Source: Ignavibacteria bacterium (GTDB taxonomy: Bacteria; Bacteroidota; Ignavibacteria; Ignavibacteriales; SURF-24). From it: a stretch of 34,640 bases of DNA. The stretch spans positions 1 to 34,640 of the forward strand of contig JAAXKN010000044.1 in the NCBI GenBank assembly GCA_025612375.1, read 5' to 3'. Position 1 is the stretch's first letter; every line of letters starts with the position of its first letter. The notes under the pieces were generated by a model. That model was not told where the DNA came from. It searched no databases and saw only the letters and a list, made by a program, of their open reading frames with translations. Shown piece after piece: positions 22,620 through 32,105 of this stretch. Both the position numbers and the translations under genes were made by a program.

Positions 22620-23873
22620 ATGGATAGAAAACTCGAAAAAAAGCCTTATTATAAAAAGAAAACCTTCTGGGCTTTCTCTTCAGGAATTGCTCTGTTCCTG
22701 GCTTTTATTATTTTTATTCTGTCCGATACAGAAACCACACTGAACGTTGAGAAGGATAAAATTACAATTTCCACCGTCGCTGAACATGAATTTGAGGAGT
22801 TTATCCCCATTACCGGCACCACACTCCCAAGAACCACGTTCTACCTCGATGCAATTCTCGGAGGCTCTGTGGAAAAAATATTTGTTGAGGAAGGGGCTTA
22901 TCTCCATCCGGGCGACAAGATTCTTAAACTTTCCAATTCAAACCTCCAGCTTAGCACGCTTCAGCAGGAAACAGGCACTTTCCAGCAGATAAATGAAGCC
23001 CGGAATACCCGCCTTAGAATCGAGCAGAACAGCACTCAGCTCCAGGCGGCTCTTGTTTCGGCAAACTTTAATCTTAATATTTCACGTCAGAAATATAAAC
23101 GTGAAAAAATAATGTGGGATAAAAAACTTACCTCGGAGCAGGAGTTTGAAAATGTAAGGGAAAGCTACCTGCGCGACCTTGCCGAGCAGAAGCTTGCCTA
23201 CCAGAACTTTCAGCAGGATTCGGTCCTAAGACGCACTCAGATATCCCAGATAGATGAGTCCATACGCCGCCTTCAGATGAACCTTGAACTTATTAGGGAA
23301 AATATTGATAAGCTTACGCTTCGTGCACCTATTGGCGGACAGCTTACGTTCCTGGATGCTGAAATAGGCCAGTCAAAATCCCCCGGCAACCAGCTGGGAC
23401 AGATAGACGCCCTGGACGGCTTTAAGGTTTCGGCTGACATCGATGAATATTATATTGCAAGGGTAACTACCGGACTTGAGGCTTCCACTGAAATTGACGG
23501 AAAGAACTATAAACTTTCGGTAATTAAGGTGTTCCCCGGGGTAAAGGACGGAAAATTCCAGGTGCACCTCGATTTTTCGGGAATCATTCCCCCGGGGTTA
23601 AGGCGCGGACAGACGCTTCAGATTAAACTCAAGCTGAGTGAAAGAACCAGGGCACTCCTTCTGCCGCGCGGGGGATTCTATCAGAAATCAGGCGGCCAGT
23701 GGGTCTATGCACTCTCCCGTGGCGGAAAATCAGCCGTCAGGAAAAATGTCAGCCTCGGAAGACAAAATCCCGAATACTATGAGGTCATAAACGGACTTAA
23801 ACCGGGCGACAGGGTAATTACCTCATCTTATGAAAATTTCGGCGACGTGGAAAAACTAATTATAAAAAACTAA
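22620..23873 (+). CDS. Periplasmic adaptor (HlyD/MacA-like membrane fusion protein)
   Basis: 417 residues. An N-terminal membrane anchor (about 15-36, 'TFWAFSSGIALFLAFIIF') after a very basic start, a first barrel-sandwich half (about 70-110, 'GSVEKIFVEEGAYLHPGDKIL'), a long coiled-coil hairpin (about 115-240), the second sandwich half ('LTLRAPIGGQLTFLDAEIGQ'), and beta-barrel and membrane-proximal parts ('IPPGLRRGQTLQIKLKLSE', 'GLKPGDRVITSS'). Such proteins join an inner-membrane pump to an outer-membrane exit duct. The frame is open from 22521, but the start is set at ATG 22620 (ATG 22617 is adjacent), because the upstream part contains the putative sigma-54 promoter and reads as non-family sequence. 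It is the first gene of the operon; the ATPase starts 36 bases later. Confidence 0.92.
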   Translation: MDRKLEKKPYYKKKTFWAFSSGIALFLAFIIFILSDTETTLNVEKDKITISTVAEHEFEEFIPITGTTLPRTTFYLDAILGGSVEKIFVEEGAYLHPGDKILKLSNSNLQLSTLQQETGTFQQINEARNTRLRIEQNSTQLQAALVSANFNLNISRQKYKREKIMWDKKLTSEQEFENVRESYLRDLAEQKLAYQNFQQDSVLRRTQISQIDESIRRLQMNLELIRENIDKLTLRAPIGGQLTFLDAEIGQSKSPGNQLGQIDALDGFKVSADIDEYYIARVTTGLEASTEIDGKNYKLSVIKVFPGVKDGKFQVHLDFSGIIPPGLRRGQTLQIKLKLSERTRALLLPRGGFYQKSGGQWVYALSRGGKSAVRKNVSLGRQNPEYYEVINGLKPGDRVITSSYENFGDVEKLIIKN

Positions 23874-23909
23874 TACCTTTGAATTCAACTAATTAGAGGA
23901 TAAACAGCC

Positions 23910-24599
23910 ATGATCAAAACCAATAACCTGAAGAAAATCTTTACCACCGAAGAGGTGGAAACTACTGCCCTGAACAGCGTTAATATCGAAATCAGGGAAA
24001 AGGAATTTGTAGCCATTATGGGCCCTTCGGGCTGCGGCAAATCAACTCTCCTTAACATACTGGGACTTCTGGATAACCCGACTGACGGGCACTATAACTT
24101 TATGGGGCAGGAGGTCTCAAAGTATTCTGAACGCCAGAGGGCGCGCCTCAGGAAAGCCAATATAGGCTTCGTATTCCAGAGCTTTAACCTCATTGACGAG
24201 CTGACAGTATATGAAAACGTAGAGCTCCCGCTTCTTTATATGGGGATCTCTTCTTCCAAAAGAAAAGAAATGGTAAATGAAGTGCTTGAAAGAACCCGCA
24301 TGATGCACAGAAAAGACCACTTCCCGCAGCAGCTCTCGGGAGGCCAGCAGCAGAGAGTCGCAGTCTCAAGAGCCGTAGTTGCAAAACCTAAACTCATTCT
24401 GGCCGATGAACCTACAGGTAACCTAGATTCTGCAAACGGGGAAGAGGTAATGAATATTTTAACAAAGCTTAATGAGGAAGGTACCACAATTGCTATGGTA
24501 ACCCACTCGCCTCACGATTCGGAGTACGCGCAAAGGATAATCCACCTTTTCGACGGTCACGTTGTAACGGAAAACTATAAAGAGAAATTCCACGTATAA
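23910..24599 (+). CDS. ABC transporter ATPase, MacB/LolD-like
   Basis: A 229-residue stand-alone nucleotide-binding protein with every motif intact: Walker A 'GPSGCGKST' (38-46), Q-loop Gln90 in 'GFVFQSFNLI', signature 'LSGGQQQRVAVSRA' (142-155), Walker B 'LILADEPTGNLDS' with catalytic Glu167, and the switch His199 in 'MVTHS'. The 'FVFQSFNLIDELTVYENVELPL' type region (84-107) identifies the LolD/MacB/FtsE branch, whose members work with FtsX-like permeases. AGAGGA upstream supports ATG 23910. It is the only ATPase in the visible operon, so it probably serves all the permeases downstream, as homodimers paired with permease dimers. Confidence 0.96.
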   Translation: MIKTNNLKKIFTTEEVETTALNSVNIEIREKEFVAIMGPSGCGKSTLLNILGLLDNPTDGHYNFMGQEVSKYSERQRARLRKANIGFVFQSFNLIDELTVYENVELPLLYMGISSSKRKEMVNEVLERTRMMHRKDHFPQQLSGGQQQRVAVSRAVVAKPKLILADEPTGNLDSANGEEVMNILTKLNEEGTTIAMVTHSPHDSEYAQRIIHLFDGHVVTENYKEKFHV

Positions 24600-24658
24600 T
24601 GACTTTTTTCTTCACCTGAACTCTCAAAAGCGGCGGGTTCAAAATTTTCGGGAATATA

Positions 24659-27049
24659 ATGATTGCTAACTATTTGAAAATATTCTTCCGCAATATTCTA
24701 AAACGGAAAACTTCTGCCTTTATTAATATCGCCGGACTTACTCTGGCTATATGCAGCTGTTTGTTTATTATGCTCTTCGTCTTCGACGAGCTGAAATACG
24801 ACCAGTTCAACCAGAAAAAAGACAGGATCTGCCGCTATATCGAGCAGTCGAAATCTACTGGTGATAAAACCGTTCTTATGGCCGCCAAAAACTTCCATCT
24901 GCTTAAAGATGAAATCCCGGAAATTGAAAGCGGCTTCCGGATAAATAGAATGCCGGAGCAGGTTTTGAATGCCGGGCAGAAAATGTTTGTAGATGACGTC
25001 TATTATGCGGATAAGGAAATCCTGAGCGTTTTTGATTTTCCCCTGATTAAGGGCGACATGAAAACCGCGCTGGACGCCCCGTTTTCTGTCCTCTTAACAC
25101 GGGAGATGGCCTCTAAATATTTCGGATCCGCCGACCCCATAGGCAAAACTCTGAGGCTTGAAAACAAATACGATTTCAGGGTTACAGGCATACTGAAGGA
25201 TATTCCCCGGAATTCACACATTAAACCTTCTATTCTGGCTTCCATATCTACGCTCAATACTACAGAGCCGCAGACCATGACAAACCCTTTTATTGGCAGC
25301 TCCTTTTTCTATTTCCTCCTGAGGGATAATGCTTCAGGGGATCTGGTTGCAGCCAAATTAAAACAGAAAACCCTGCAGTACTTTGGTAAGGACTGGGCCA
25401 GGGATAATAACGTTATTCTGGAACCCTTAAATGACATCTATCTTAATCCTTCGGGCTCTGTATGGGATTATGCGGAGCATGGCGACATTACACTTGTGAA
25501 AAGCTTCATTGTTATTGCCATGCTCATTCTGCTAATGGCGTCTTTTAACTATACAAACGTTCTAACTACGGTAATTAAAATAAGGGAAAAGGAGATTGCA
25601 TGCCGGAAATTGCTCGGGGCCGGAAGAAAGGAAACGGTTATGCAGTTCGTTTTGGAAACATTCGTGTATTTATCCATTTCCTTTGTAATTGCCGCTGCCG
25701 CTGTAGCACTTTTGCTCAACGGCTTCAACCAGCTTACAGGCAAAAACATTACTGCTCAAGATTTGCTTGCTCCTGAAATTGTTTTTTCCATGGCTATGCT
25801 TTTAATCCTGACTGTCTGCCTTTCGGTAATATATCCTTTGTATATCGCCTTTAAGTCCGATGCCCTCAACAGGATAAAAGGGGGCTATGACCTCGTAAGC
25901 CGCTCAAAGTATTCAATCCGGTTCAGGCACATTGTTACAGGAATTCAGTTTACTATTACCATCGGCCTCATTATTGCAGTCTGCGTAATTTATGGCCAGC
26001 TTCAGTATGCATCCGGCGCAAAACTGGGCTTCAATAAGGACCACCTCCTTGCAATTGCCAACCCTTATGGAATAAAGATGTATGAAAACTACGAAAAGTT
26101 CAGAAACAAAATTACTCAGCTCCCGCAGGTTTTGTCTGTCTCGGCAAGCGAGAACATCCCGACAAAAAGCATAAACAATTTTACCTCGGTAATCAACAAG
26201 AACCGCCCTTCAGAAAAGGGTGTTGAAATGGGAAGAATAGCAGTTGACTACTGCCTTATGAAAACCTGGCAGTCGAAGATTATTTCAGGGCGCGATTTCG
26301 CGCGCGAAATGTCGGGCGATCAGGACCACGCCGTAATCATCAACAGGGCTGCGGCCAATGCCCTTCACCTGAAAAATCCCGTGGGAACAATTGTAGACGC
26401 ACTCCATATTCCGGATATGGACCAGCAGGTTATCGGTGTTGTGGAGGATATTCATTTCTACTCATTCAGAGATAAAGTAACTCCCACTGTATTTTACCTC
26501 AGGCCATGGAGCTCTGCAAATATAATGGTCAGGCTCCGGGGCGCCGGGCTTCAGGCAGCTATGAACAGGCTTGAGAAGGAATGGAAAGAAATCATGCCTG
26601 CACGCCCTTTTATCTATAACTTTATGGATGAATCCTTCGATAAACTTTACAAAAAAGAGATACGTACAGAAAAACTCCTTGTTATCTTCAGCCTGCTTGC
26701 TATTGCAATTTCATCATTCGGGCTCTTCAACCTTATATCTCTTATAGCGCAGACAAAAAGAAAAGAAATAGGTGTCCGGAAAGTTCTTGGTGCCTCTGTT
26801 TCAAATGTAGCGTTTTCCATGATAAAGGAATTTCTGATAATAATTCTAACGGCAAACGTAATTGCCTGGCCCGTTGCCTATTATACAATGAGCAGCTGGC
26901 TGCGCGATTTTGCATACCGCATTACAATTTCGCCCTGGGTTTTTATTCTTTCTGCCATTATGACGCTGGCAATAGGGTTTGCGGCAATAATATATCAGGC
27001 CCTCAGAGCGGCCATGGTCAATCCCGTACATTCACTTAAATACGAGTAG
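24659..27049 (+). CDS. FtsX/MacB-like ABC permease 1 (two FtsX domains)
   Basis: 796 residues. The N-terminus 'NYLKIFFRNILKRKTSAFINIAGL' and TM1 (about 20-42) lead to a periplasmic MacB_PCD-like domain (43-275), then three helices (about 280-395), a further TM (about 425-447), a second periplasmic domain (448-680) and three final helices (682-790) with 'REIGVRKVLGAS' in the form 'KEIGVRKVLGAS'. Thus it contains two complete permease modules and about eight helices. The end, '...NPVHSLKYE', recurs in all the later permeases. These mechanotransmission-type permeases extrude lipids, peptides or antibiotics through a periplasmic adaptor; the substrate is not predictable. It lies 59 bases after the ATPase gene with no clear promoter between. 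Confidence 0.93.
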   Translation: MIANYLKIFFRNILKRKTSAFINIAGLTLAICSCLFIMLFVFDELKYDQFNQKKDRICRYIEQSKSTGDKTVLMAAKNFHLLKDEIPEIESGFRINRMPEQVLNAGQKMFVDDVYYADKEILSVFDFPLIKGDMKTALDAPFSVLLTREMASKYFGSADPIGKTLRLENKYDFRVTGILKDIPRNSHIKPSILASISTLNTTEPQTMTNPFIGSSFFYFLLRDNASGDLVAAKLKQKTLQYFGKDWARDNNVILEPLNDIYLNPSGSVWDYAEHGDITLVKSFIVIAMLILLMASFNYTNVLTTVIKIREKEIACRKLLGAGRKETVMQFVLETFVYLSISFVIAAAAVALLLNGFNQLTGKNITAQDLLAPEIVFSMAMLLILTVCLSVIYPLYIAFKSDALNRIKGGYDLVSRSKYSIRFRHIVTGIQFTITIGLIIAVCVIYGQLQYASGAKLGFNKDHLLAIANPYGIKMYENYEKFRNKITQLPQVLSVSASENIPTKSINNFTSVINKNRPSEKGVEMGRIAVDYCLMKTWQSKIISGRDFAREMSGDQDHAVIINRAAANALHLKNPVGTIVDALHIPDMDQQVIGVVEDIHFYSFRDKVTPTVFYLRPWSSANIMVRLRGAGLQAAMNRLEKEWKEIMPARPFIYNFMDESFDKLYKKEIRTEKLLVIFSLLAIAISSFGLFNLISLIAQTKRKEIGVRKVLGASVSNVAFSMIKEFLIIILTANVIAWPVAYYTMSSWLRDFAYRITISPWVFILSAIMTLAIGFAAIIYQALRAAMVNPVHSLKYE

Positions 27050-27082
27050 GCGCTTACAGATCTTCTTTAACAAAGAGGGAAC

Positions 27083-29566
27083 ATGAAATTTCAGCTGTTG
27101 AAAACTTTCTGGAAAATATCCTCCCGCAGCCTGTGGGGAAATAAATTATTCTCCTTTATCAGCATCGCGGGCTTTACGGTGGGACTTACGGTTTTTATTC
27201 TCCTTATGACCTTTGTTTACAATGAAATGAGCTACGACTCATTCCACACGAATAAGGACAGGATTTTCCGCGCTGTTATCTATACTCCTGATGATAAAGA
27301 GTACTACGGCAACTTCCCGGTCGCCTTGTCCCTGAGAATGAAGGAATCAATGCCGCAGATCGATCAGGCGGTAAACTACCTTGATAAGGACCTCGATATT
27401 AAAGTAAACGGGCAGTTTACAAAAGAAAAATTAACTTTTACTGACCCCGGCTTCTTTAAAGTTTTTTCATTCAAAACCCTGGCTGGAAATCCTTATACCT
27501 TTGGCCATAACCCCAGAGCGGTATTTGTAACACGGGCATTTGCTGAAAAATATTTTGGTAATACTAATCCCCTGGGTAAGTTCATTTCAACTAAAATTGC
27601 TGAAGAAACTCTATTACTGAATTCCAGCCGGAAAAATTCACATGGTAAACCTCTTCGCAGTTACAGGGTTGATGATAAATCCTGCGATTTCCTGATAGAA
27701 GGAATTGTTGAAAACCCTCCTGAAAATACTGTACTTAAGTTTAATGTGCTTGTGCCTTTTATAAATGCCGAAAAAATGTCTATGAGATTTAATAGGGAAG
27801 ATATTTCTCCGGGAGAATTTCTTCCTACATTTTTCGTAATGCTGAAAAATGGAACCGACAAAGCTCTGCTGGAAACTGAATTTAAGAGCATGGTAAAGCC
27901 TCTTATCCGTAATGAGGCTTATAAACCTGAACTCAGGCTTTACCCGATTGAAAAAATCCATTTCAGTACAGAAATAGGGCCTTTTTCTTCAATCAGACCG
28001 GTAAGCCCTGTGTCAGTCCTGGTCCTGAGCATAATCGGCATCGTAATACTGTTAATTGTGTCCATAAACTACATCAATCTTACAATTGCCCAGTCATCCC
28101 ACCGCTTTAAGGAGATCGGAATAAGAAAAGTCTCCGGGGCTTCAAGGAGCGAAGTAGTTTACCAGTTCATTATGGAATCATTTTTTATAATCCTTATTTC
28201 GCTATTGATCTCGCTTTTGCTTTCAGCCCTCACACTTCCCGTATTTGATCGTATAGTGGGAAAGGAACTTCCGTTTAGTTTCGGATGGGGAACTGTAATG
28301 GCAGGAATAATTCTCATTCCCGCAGCCTTAAGCCTCCTTTCGGGTGCTTACCCTGCAATGCTGATGTCGAGCTTAAACCCCGTCAATATCCTTAAAGGAA
28401 CTCAAAAGCTGAGCGGATCGGGTATACTGGCTAAAATATTTGTTACTGTTCAGTTCGTATTGTCGATAATGCTCATTAGCGGTGCGATCATTATAAACCG
28501 CCAGTATGACTTTTTTATAAAATCCGACCTGGGCTACAATAAGGATAATATTGTCCTTATCCGCACAAATGAAATGTTTGGCAGGATGATTGATGACAAA
28601 CAGCTATGGGTCTTCAGAAACCAGGCGCTTAATCTTCCCGGCGTAAAAAGCGCTTCAATGAGCAATATGGTGCTTGGCGGTAACGGCCACATTGTAGCCC
28701 GACTGCGTTTTGACTACGGAAGTAATTTTATTTTCAGTTACATGCTGAATATTGATGAAGGAATGATCCCGGCAATGGGTTTTAAGATCATTGAGGGAAG
28801 GAATTTTTCTTCTGCTTATCCCGCAGATTCAATAAACTCAATAATAGTAAATGAGGAGTTTGTAAAGAAAATCGGGATCAGGAATCCTATTGGAACGCAT
28901 CTTAAGTTTTATCATCCCAGAGATATTCAGGATGTTCAGATCGTTGGCGTAGTTAAAAACTTCCATTACATGCCGATGCAGGAAAAGATCCTTCCTGTTG
29001 CAATTTTCAAGGCTGGTAACAGATCATGGAATGAATGCATATATATAAAGACCTCTGACCGGAATGTTCAGAAAACAGTTTCTCAGCTAAAACAGGCGTG
29101 GGAGAAAATTATTCCGGGACAGGTATTCGACTACGTTTTCCTGGATAACAAGCTGGCGGACCTCTACAAAAATGAGAACCGCTGGCGGAACATAATCACT
29201 TATTCCTCTGCAGTTGCCATATTTTTTGCATGCATGGGACTCTTCGGCCTCGTTTTCTTTGCCGCAGAAAAAAGAACCAAGGAAATTGGTATAAGAAAAG
29301 TGCTCGGGGCTTCAACTTTCAGCATTATAAGGTCCCTCGTAAATGAGTTCCTTATCCTTATTGCCATTGCAATCCTTCTTGGATGCTCGGTGACCTATTA
29401 CTTTGCAAACAAATGGCTCAAAGACTTTGCATACCATATAGAACTGAACGCCTGGATATTCATTCTGGCTGCACTTGTGGTAACTGTAATTGTAATAACA
29501 ACCCTTTTAATCATTGCCTTCAGGGTAGCTTCAACAAACTCTGTGGAAAATCTAAGGTATGAATAA
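27083..29566 (+). CDS. FtsX/MacB-like ABC permease 2 (two FtsX domains)
   Basis: 827 residues, the longest of the set. Same plan as permease 1: TM1 (about 22-45) after 'LLKTFWKISSRSLWGNKLFSF', periplasmic domain one (46-300), helices at about 305-410, a single TM at about 447-467, periplasmic domain two (468-700) and three last helices with 'KEIGIRKVLGASTFS'. The first periplasmic domain carries an insertion near residues 170-200 ('AEETLLLNSSRKN') that the others lack. It is clearly diverged from permeases 3 and 4. A GAGGGA site supports ATG 27083. Its stop codon overlaps an old ATG (29559) of the next gene's leader. Confidence 0.93.
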   Translation: MKFQLLKTFWKISSRSLWGNKLFSFISIAGFTVGLTVFILLMTFVYNEMSYDSFHTNKDRIFRAVIYTPDDKEYYGNFPVALSLRMKESMPQIDQAVNYLDKDLDIKVNGQFTKEKLTFTDPGFFKVFSFKTLAGNPYTFGHNPRAVFVTRAFAEKYFGNTNPLGKFISTKIAEETLLLNSSRKNSHGKPLRSYRVDDKSCDFLIEGIVENPPENTVLKFNVLVPFINAEKMSMRFNREDISPGEFLPTFFVMLKNGTDKALLETEFKSMVKPLIRNEAYKPELRLYPIEKIHFSTEIGPFSSIRPVSPVSVLVLSIIGIVILLIVSINYINLTIAQSSHRFKEIGIRKVSGASRSEVVYQFIMESFFIILISLLISLLLSALTLPVFDRIVGKELPFSFGWGTVMAGIILIPAALSLLSGAYPAMLMSSLNPVNILKGTQKLSGSGILAKIFVTVQFVLSIMLISGAIIINRQYDFFIKSDLGYNKDNIVLIRTNEMFGRMIDDKQLWVFRNQALNLPGVKSASMSNMVLGGNGHIVARLRFDYGSNFIFSYMLNIDEGMIPAMGFKIIEGRNFSSAYPADSINSIIVNEEFVKKIGIRNPIGTHLKFYHPRDIQDVQIVGVVKNFHYMPMQEKILPVAIFKAGNRSWNECIYIKTSDRNVQKTVSQLKQAWEKIIPGQVFDYVFLDNKLADLYKNENRWRNIITYSSAVAIFFACMGLFGLVFFAAEKRTKEIGIRKVLGASTFSIIRSLVNEFLILIAIAILLGCSVTYYFANKWLKDFAYHIELNAWIFILAALVVTVIVITTLLIIAFRVASTNSVENLRYE

Positions 29567-29600
29567 ACTATTTCTGTCCAATACAATACGGGACTTTAGC

Positions 29601-32033
29601 ATGTTAAGGAATTACATACTCATTACACTCAGAAACCTTAGAAGATATAAGCTCTATTCTTTTATAAATATTCTGGGCTTTTCAATTGCGCTTGTTCCTG
29701 TTATGCTTTCTCTTCTCTATGTGGCCTATGAGTTTAGCTGCGACAGGCATAATGAGAATTTCCATAGGATCTATAGGGTTGTTGACGACACCGAAGACTT
29801 CTTCGGCAGCAAAATTATAAATCCTGTTCTGCCGAATCCGCTTGCTAAGGCTATGAAAAATGAATTTCCCGAAGTGGAACTGACCGCAAGGATGTCGGTT
29901 GAAAGAGGGTGGATTACCATTAACAAAAAGAGATTTTCTGAAGAAAACATTCTTATGGCCGATCCAGACTTTTTGAAGATCTTTACTTTTAATTTTCTTC
30001 ATGGGAACCCCGCCACTATCCTTAACGACCCTCACTCCGTCTGCCTTTCCGAAAGTACCGCAAGAAAGTATTTCGGAAATCAAAACCCTATGGGGATGAG
30101 CCTGCTTTATGCGAATAAATATGAATTTACGGTTAAAGGCATATATAAGGACATGCCCGAAAATTCTCACTTTACCGCCGATATCTTAATCCCGATATCT
30201 GAAAGCACTGGAAACTACGGCATGCTTGTAGAGTCGGGAATTACCGACCCGGATCAGGCATGGGGTTCATCAATGTACCAAACCTATTTTCTGCTTAAAG
30301 AAAATGCAAACATAGATGACGTCGAGAAAAAATATCAGCCTTTATTAAAAAGACATCATCGGGAGGTAAATAGCAATCTTCAACCATCGAAATACTTTTC
30401 GCAGCCCCTTGGTGATATACACCTTAAATCGGATATCTATTCCAGACCGGGAAAGAGATCGCTCGACCAGATATATCTTTATCTGACGATGGCTTTAATT
30501 ATCCTCCTTATCGCTTCAATTAACTACGTCAACCTCACCTCGGCAAGGTTTTCTCAGCGCGTTAAGGAGGTTAGCATCAGAAAAATTATAGGCGCGGAAA
30601 GGAAACAGCTCCTAAGGCAGCTTTTAACTGAGACCTTTATTCTTTCCATGGTTTCCCTTGGAATTACACTTTCTCTGGTAGCTCTGTTATTGCCTTACTT
30701 TAAAATATTTGTCGGGCGCGATATCCATCTTACCACGAACATGTTTACGGGAATACTGGGACTTGTTATTCTAATTAGCATCCTGGCCGGACTTTATCCG
30801 GCATCCCTGGCTTTCTCAATTTCTCCGTTGGCTTTTTTCCGGGGAAAAGGCATTTCGCTTAAGAAAACGCAGTCCGGAAATATACTGATTATTGTCCAGT
30901 TTGTTTTTACAATCGTTCTTGTATACTGCGCAATTTCTGTTAAGAACCAGATAAATTATATGACCGAAAAGGATCCGGGCTACAGAAAAGAAAATATCGT
31001 AGTCGTGATGCTTGGAGGAGACTTTACTGCGGGCAAACTTGCAGCCCTGAAAAATGAAATTAAAAAGAACCCCGGAGTCCTCAGCGTATCATTTGCCGAC
31101 TGCCGCCCTGATCAAATCGGGAGTGCCAGCAAATTAACTTTGCCGGGCGAAAACCTTCTTGAAAAGAATCACGTTATACGGTACGGAGCAATCGACAACG
31201 ATTTTATTGACCTGTATGAAATGAAAGTTATTAAAGGACGAAAGCTCATTCCTTCTGATGGAAAGGATAAGATTATAGTAAATGAAACAGCAGTAAGAGC
31301 GCTTGGCTGGAAAGATCCTATTGGAAAAATAATAATATTTCCGGAAAGAGGCAGGCAAATCGGTAAATATGTCGTTGGCGTAATTAAGGATTTCCACTTC
31401 CAGGAGCTAAACAACAGGATTGAACCGCTGGCTTTGTGCAGCGATTCGACTGAAATGAAGTTTGCCTTTACAAGAAGACATATGGGTAGGCTTTCAATTA
31501 AAATCAGGAGCGGCAATATCCCGGAAACCTTACGCTACGTCCAGTCCGTTTTGAAAACCTTCGATCCCTGGTATAGGAACCGTAATTTAAGTTTCCTGGA
31601 AGAAGAATCTGATAAGTCAAATAAGAACTACTATAAAACTGAATTCCGGCTGCTGTATATATTCTCTGTGTTCTCTGCCTTTACGCTTTTAATCTCTTGC
31701 CTGGGCCTCTTCGGACTTGTCTCATTTACTACGGAAGTAAGGAGCAAGGAAGTAGGAATAAGAAAGGTTCTGGGTGCATCCGTTCTTCAGGTAAGCGGAC
31801 TGTTTATAAAAGAAGTACTGAAACTGATCTTAATATCGGCAATGATATCAGCTCCTGTAGCTTACATTATAATGAATATCTGGCTTTCAGATTTCCCGTA
31901 CAGAACTGGCCAAAGCCCCTGGACTTTTGCTGCGGCTACCGGAATTGTAATGGCAGTAGCCATTCTTTCACTGGCCTTTCAGGTTTTGAAATCCGCAATG
32001 AAGAACCCTGTCAATACACTAAAATACGAGTAG
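29601..32033 (+). CDS. FtsX/MacB-like ABC permease 3, close paralogue of permease 4
   Basis: 810 residues from ATG 29601 ('MLRNYILITLRNLRRYK'). An in-frame ATG at 29559 overlaps the end of permease 2, but the paralogue at 32106 starts at the position equal to 29601 and carries a stop in the upstream frame, so 29601 is the shared start. Eight helices and two periplasmic domains as in permease 1; FtsX motifs 'KEVSIRKIIGAERKQL' in the first half and 'KEVGIRKVLGASVLQV' in the second. It is strongly similar to permease 4 along almost its whole length; differences concentrate in the second periplasmic domain (about 470-640), including about 10 extra residues around 'EMKFAFTRRHMG'. This suggests a tandem duplication, with most change in the substrate- or adaptor-facing part. 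Confidence 0.93.
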   Translation: MLRNYILITLRNLRRYKLYSFINILGFSIALVPVMLSLLYVAYEFSCDRHNENFHRIYRVVDDTEDFFGSKIINPVLPNPLAKAMKNEFPEVELTARMSVERGWITINKKRFSEENILMADPDFLKIFTFNFLHGNPATILNDPHSVCLSESTARKYFGNQNPMGMSLLYANKYEFTVKGIYKDMPENSHFTADILIPISESTGNYGMLVESGITDPDQAWGSSMYQTYFLLKENANIDDVEKKYQPLLKRHHREVNSNLQPSKYFSQPLGDIHLKSDIYSRPGKRSLDQIYLYLTMALIILLIASINYVNLTSARFSQRVKEVSIRKIIGAERKQLLRQLLTETFILSMVSLGITLSLVALLLPYFKIFVGRDIHLTTNMFTGILGLVILISILAGLYPASLAFSISPLAFFRGKGISLKKTQSGNILIIVQFVFTIVLVYCAISVKNQINYMTEKDPGYRKENIVVVMLGGDFTAGKLAALKNEIKKNPGVLSVSFADCRPDQIGSASKLTLPGENLLEKNHVIRYGAIDNDFIDLYEMKVIKGRKLIPSDGKDKIIVNETAVRALGWKDPIGKIIIFPERGRQIGKYVVGVIKDFHFQELNNRIEPLALCSDSTEMKFAFTRRHMGRLSIKIRSGNIPETLRYVQSVLKTFDPWYRNRNLSFLEEESDKSNKNYYKTEFRLLYIFSVFSAFTLLISCLGLFGLVSFTTEVRSKEVGIRKVLGASVLQVSGLFIKEVLKLILISAMISAPVAYIIMNIWLSDFPYRTGQSPWTFAAATGIVMAVAILSLAFQVLKSAMKNPVNTLKYE

Positions 32034-32063
32034 GGTAAATGATACTCTTTGAAAATTTCAGAT

Positions 32064-32087
32064 ATGAATAAATTATTCATGTCATAA
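32064..32087 (+). pseudogene. Relic 7-codon frame, duplicated leader of permease 4
   Basis: ATG-AAT-AAA-TTA-TTC-ATG-TCA-TAA encodes MNKLFMS and stops. It corresponds base by base to the sequence at 29559 onward, where the frame (MNKLFLS...) runs on into permease 3. It marks the duplicated leader and shows that the upstream ATG is not needed. Confidence 0.6.
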
Positions 32088-32105
32088 AAATCAGGGTATA
32101 AAGCC

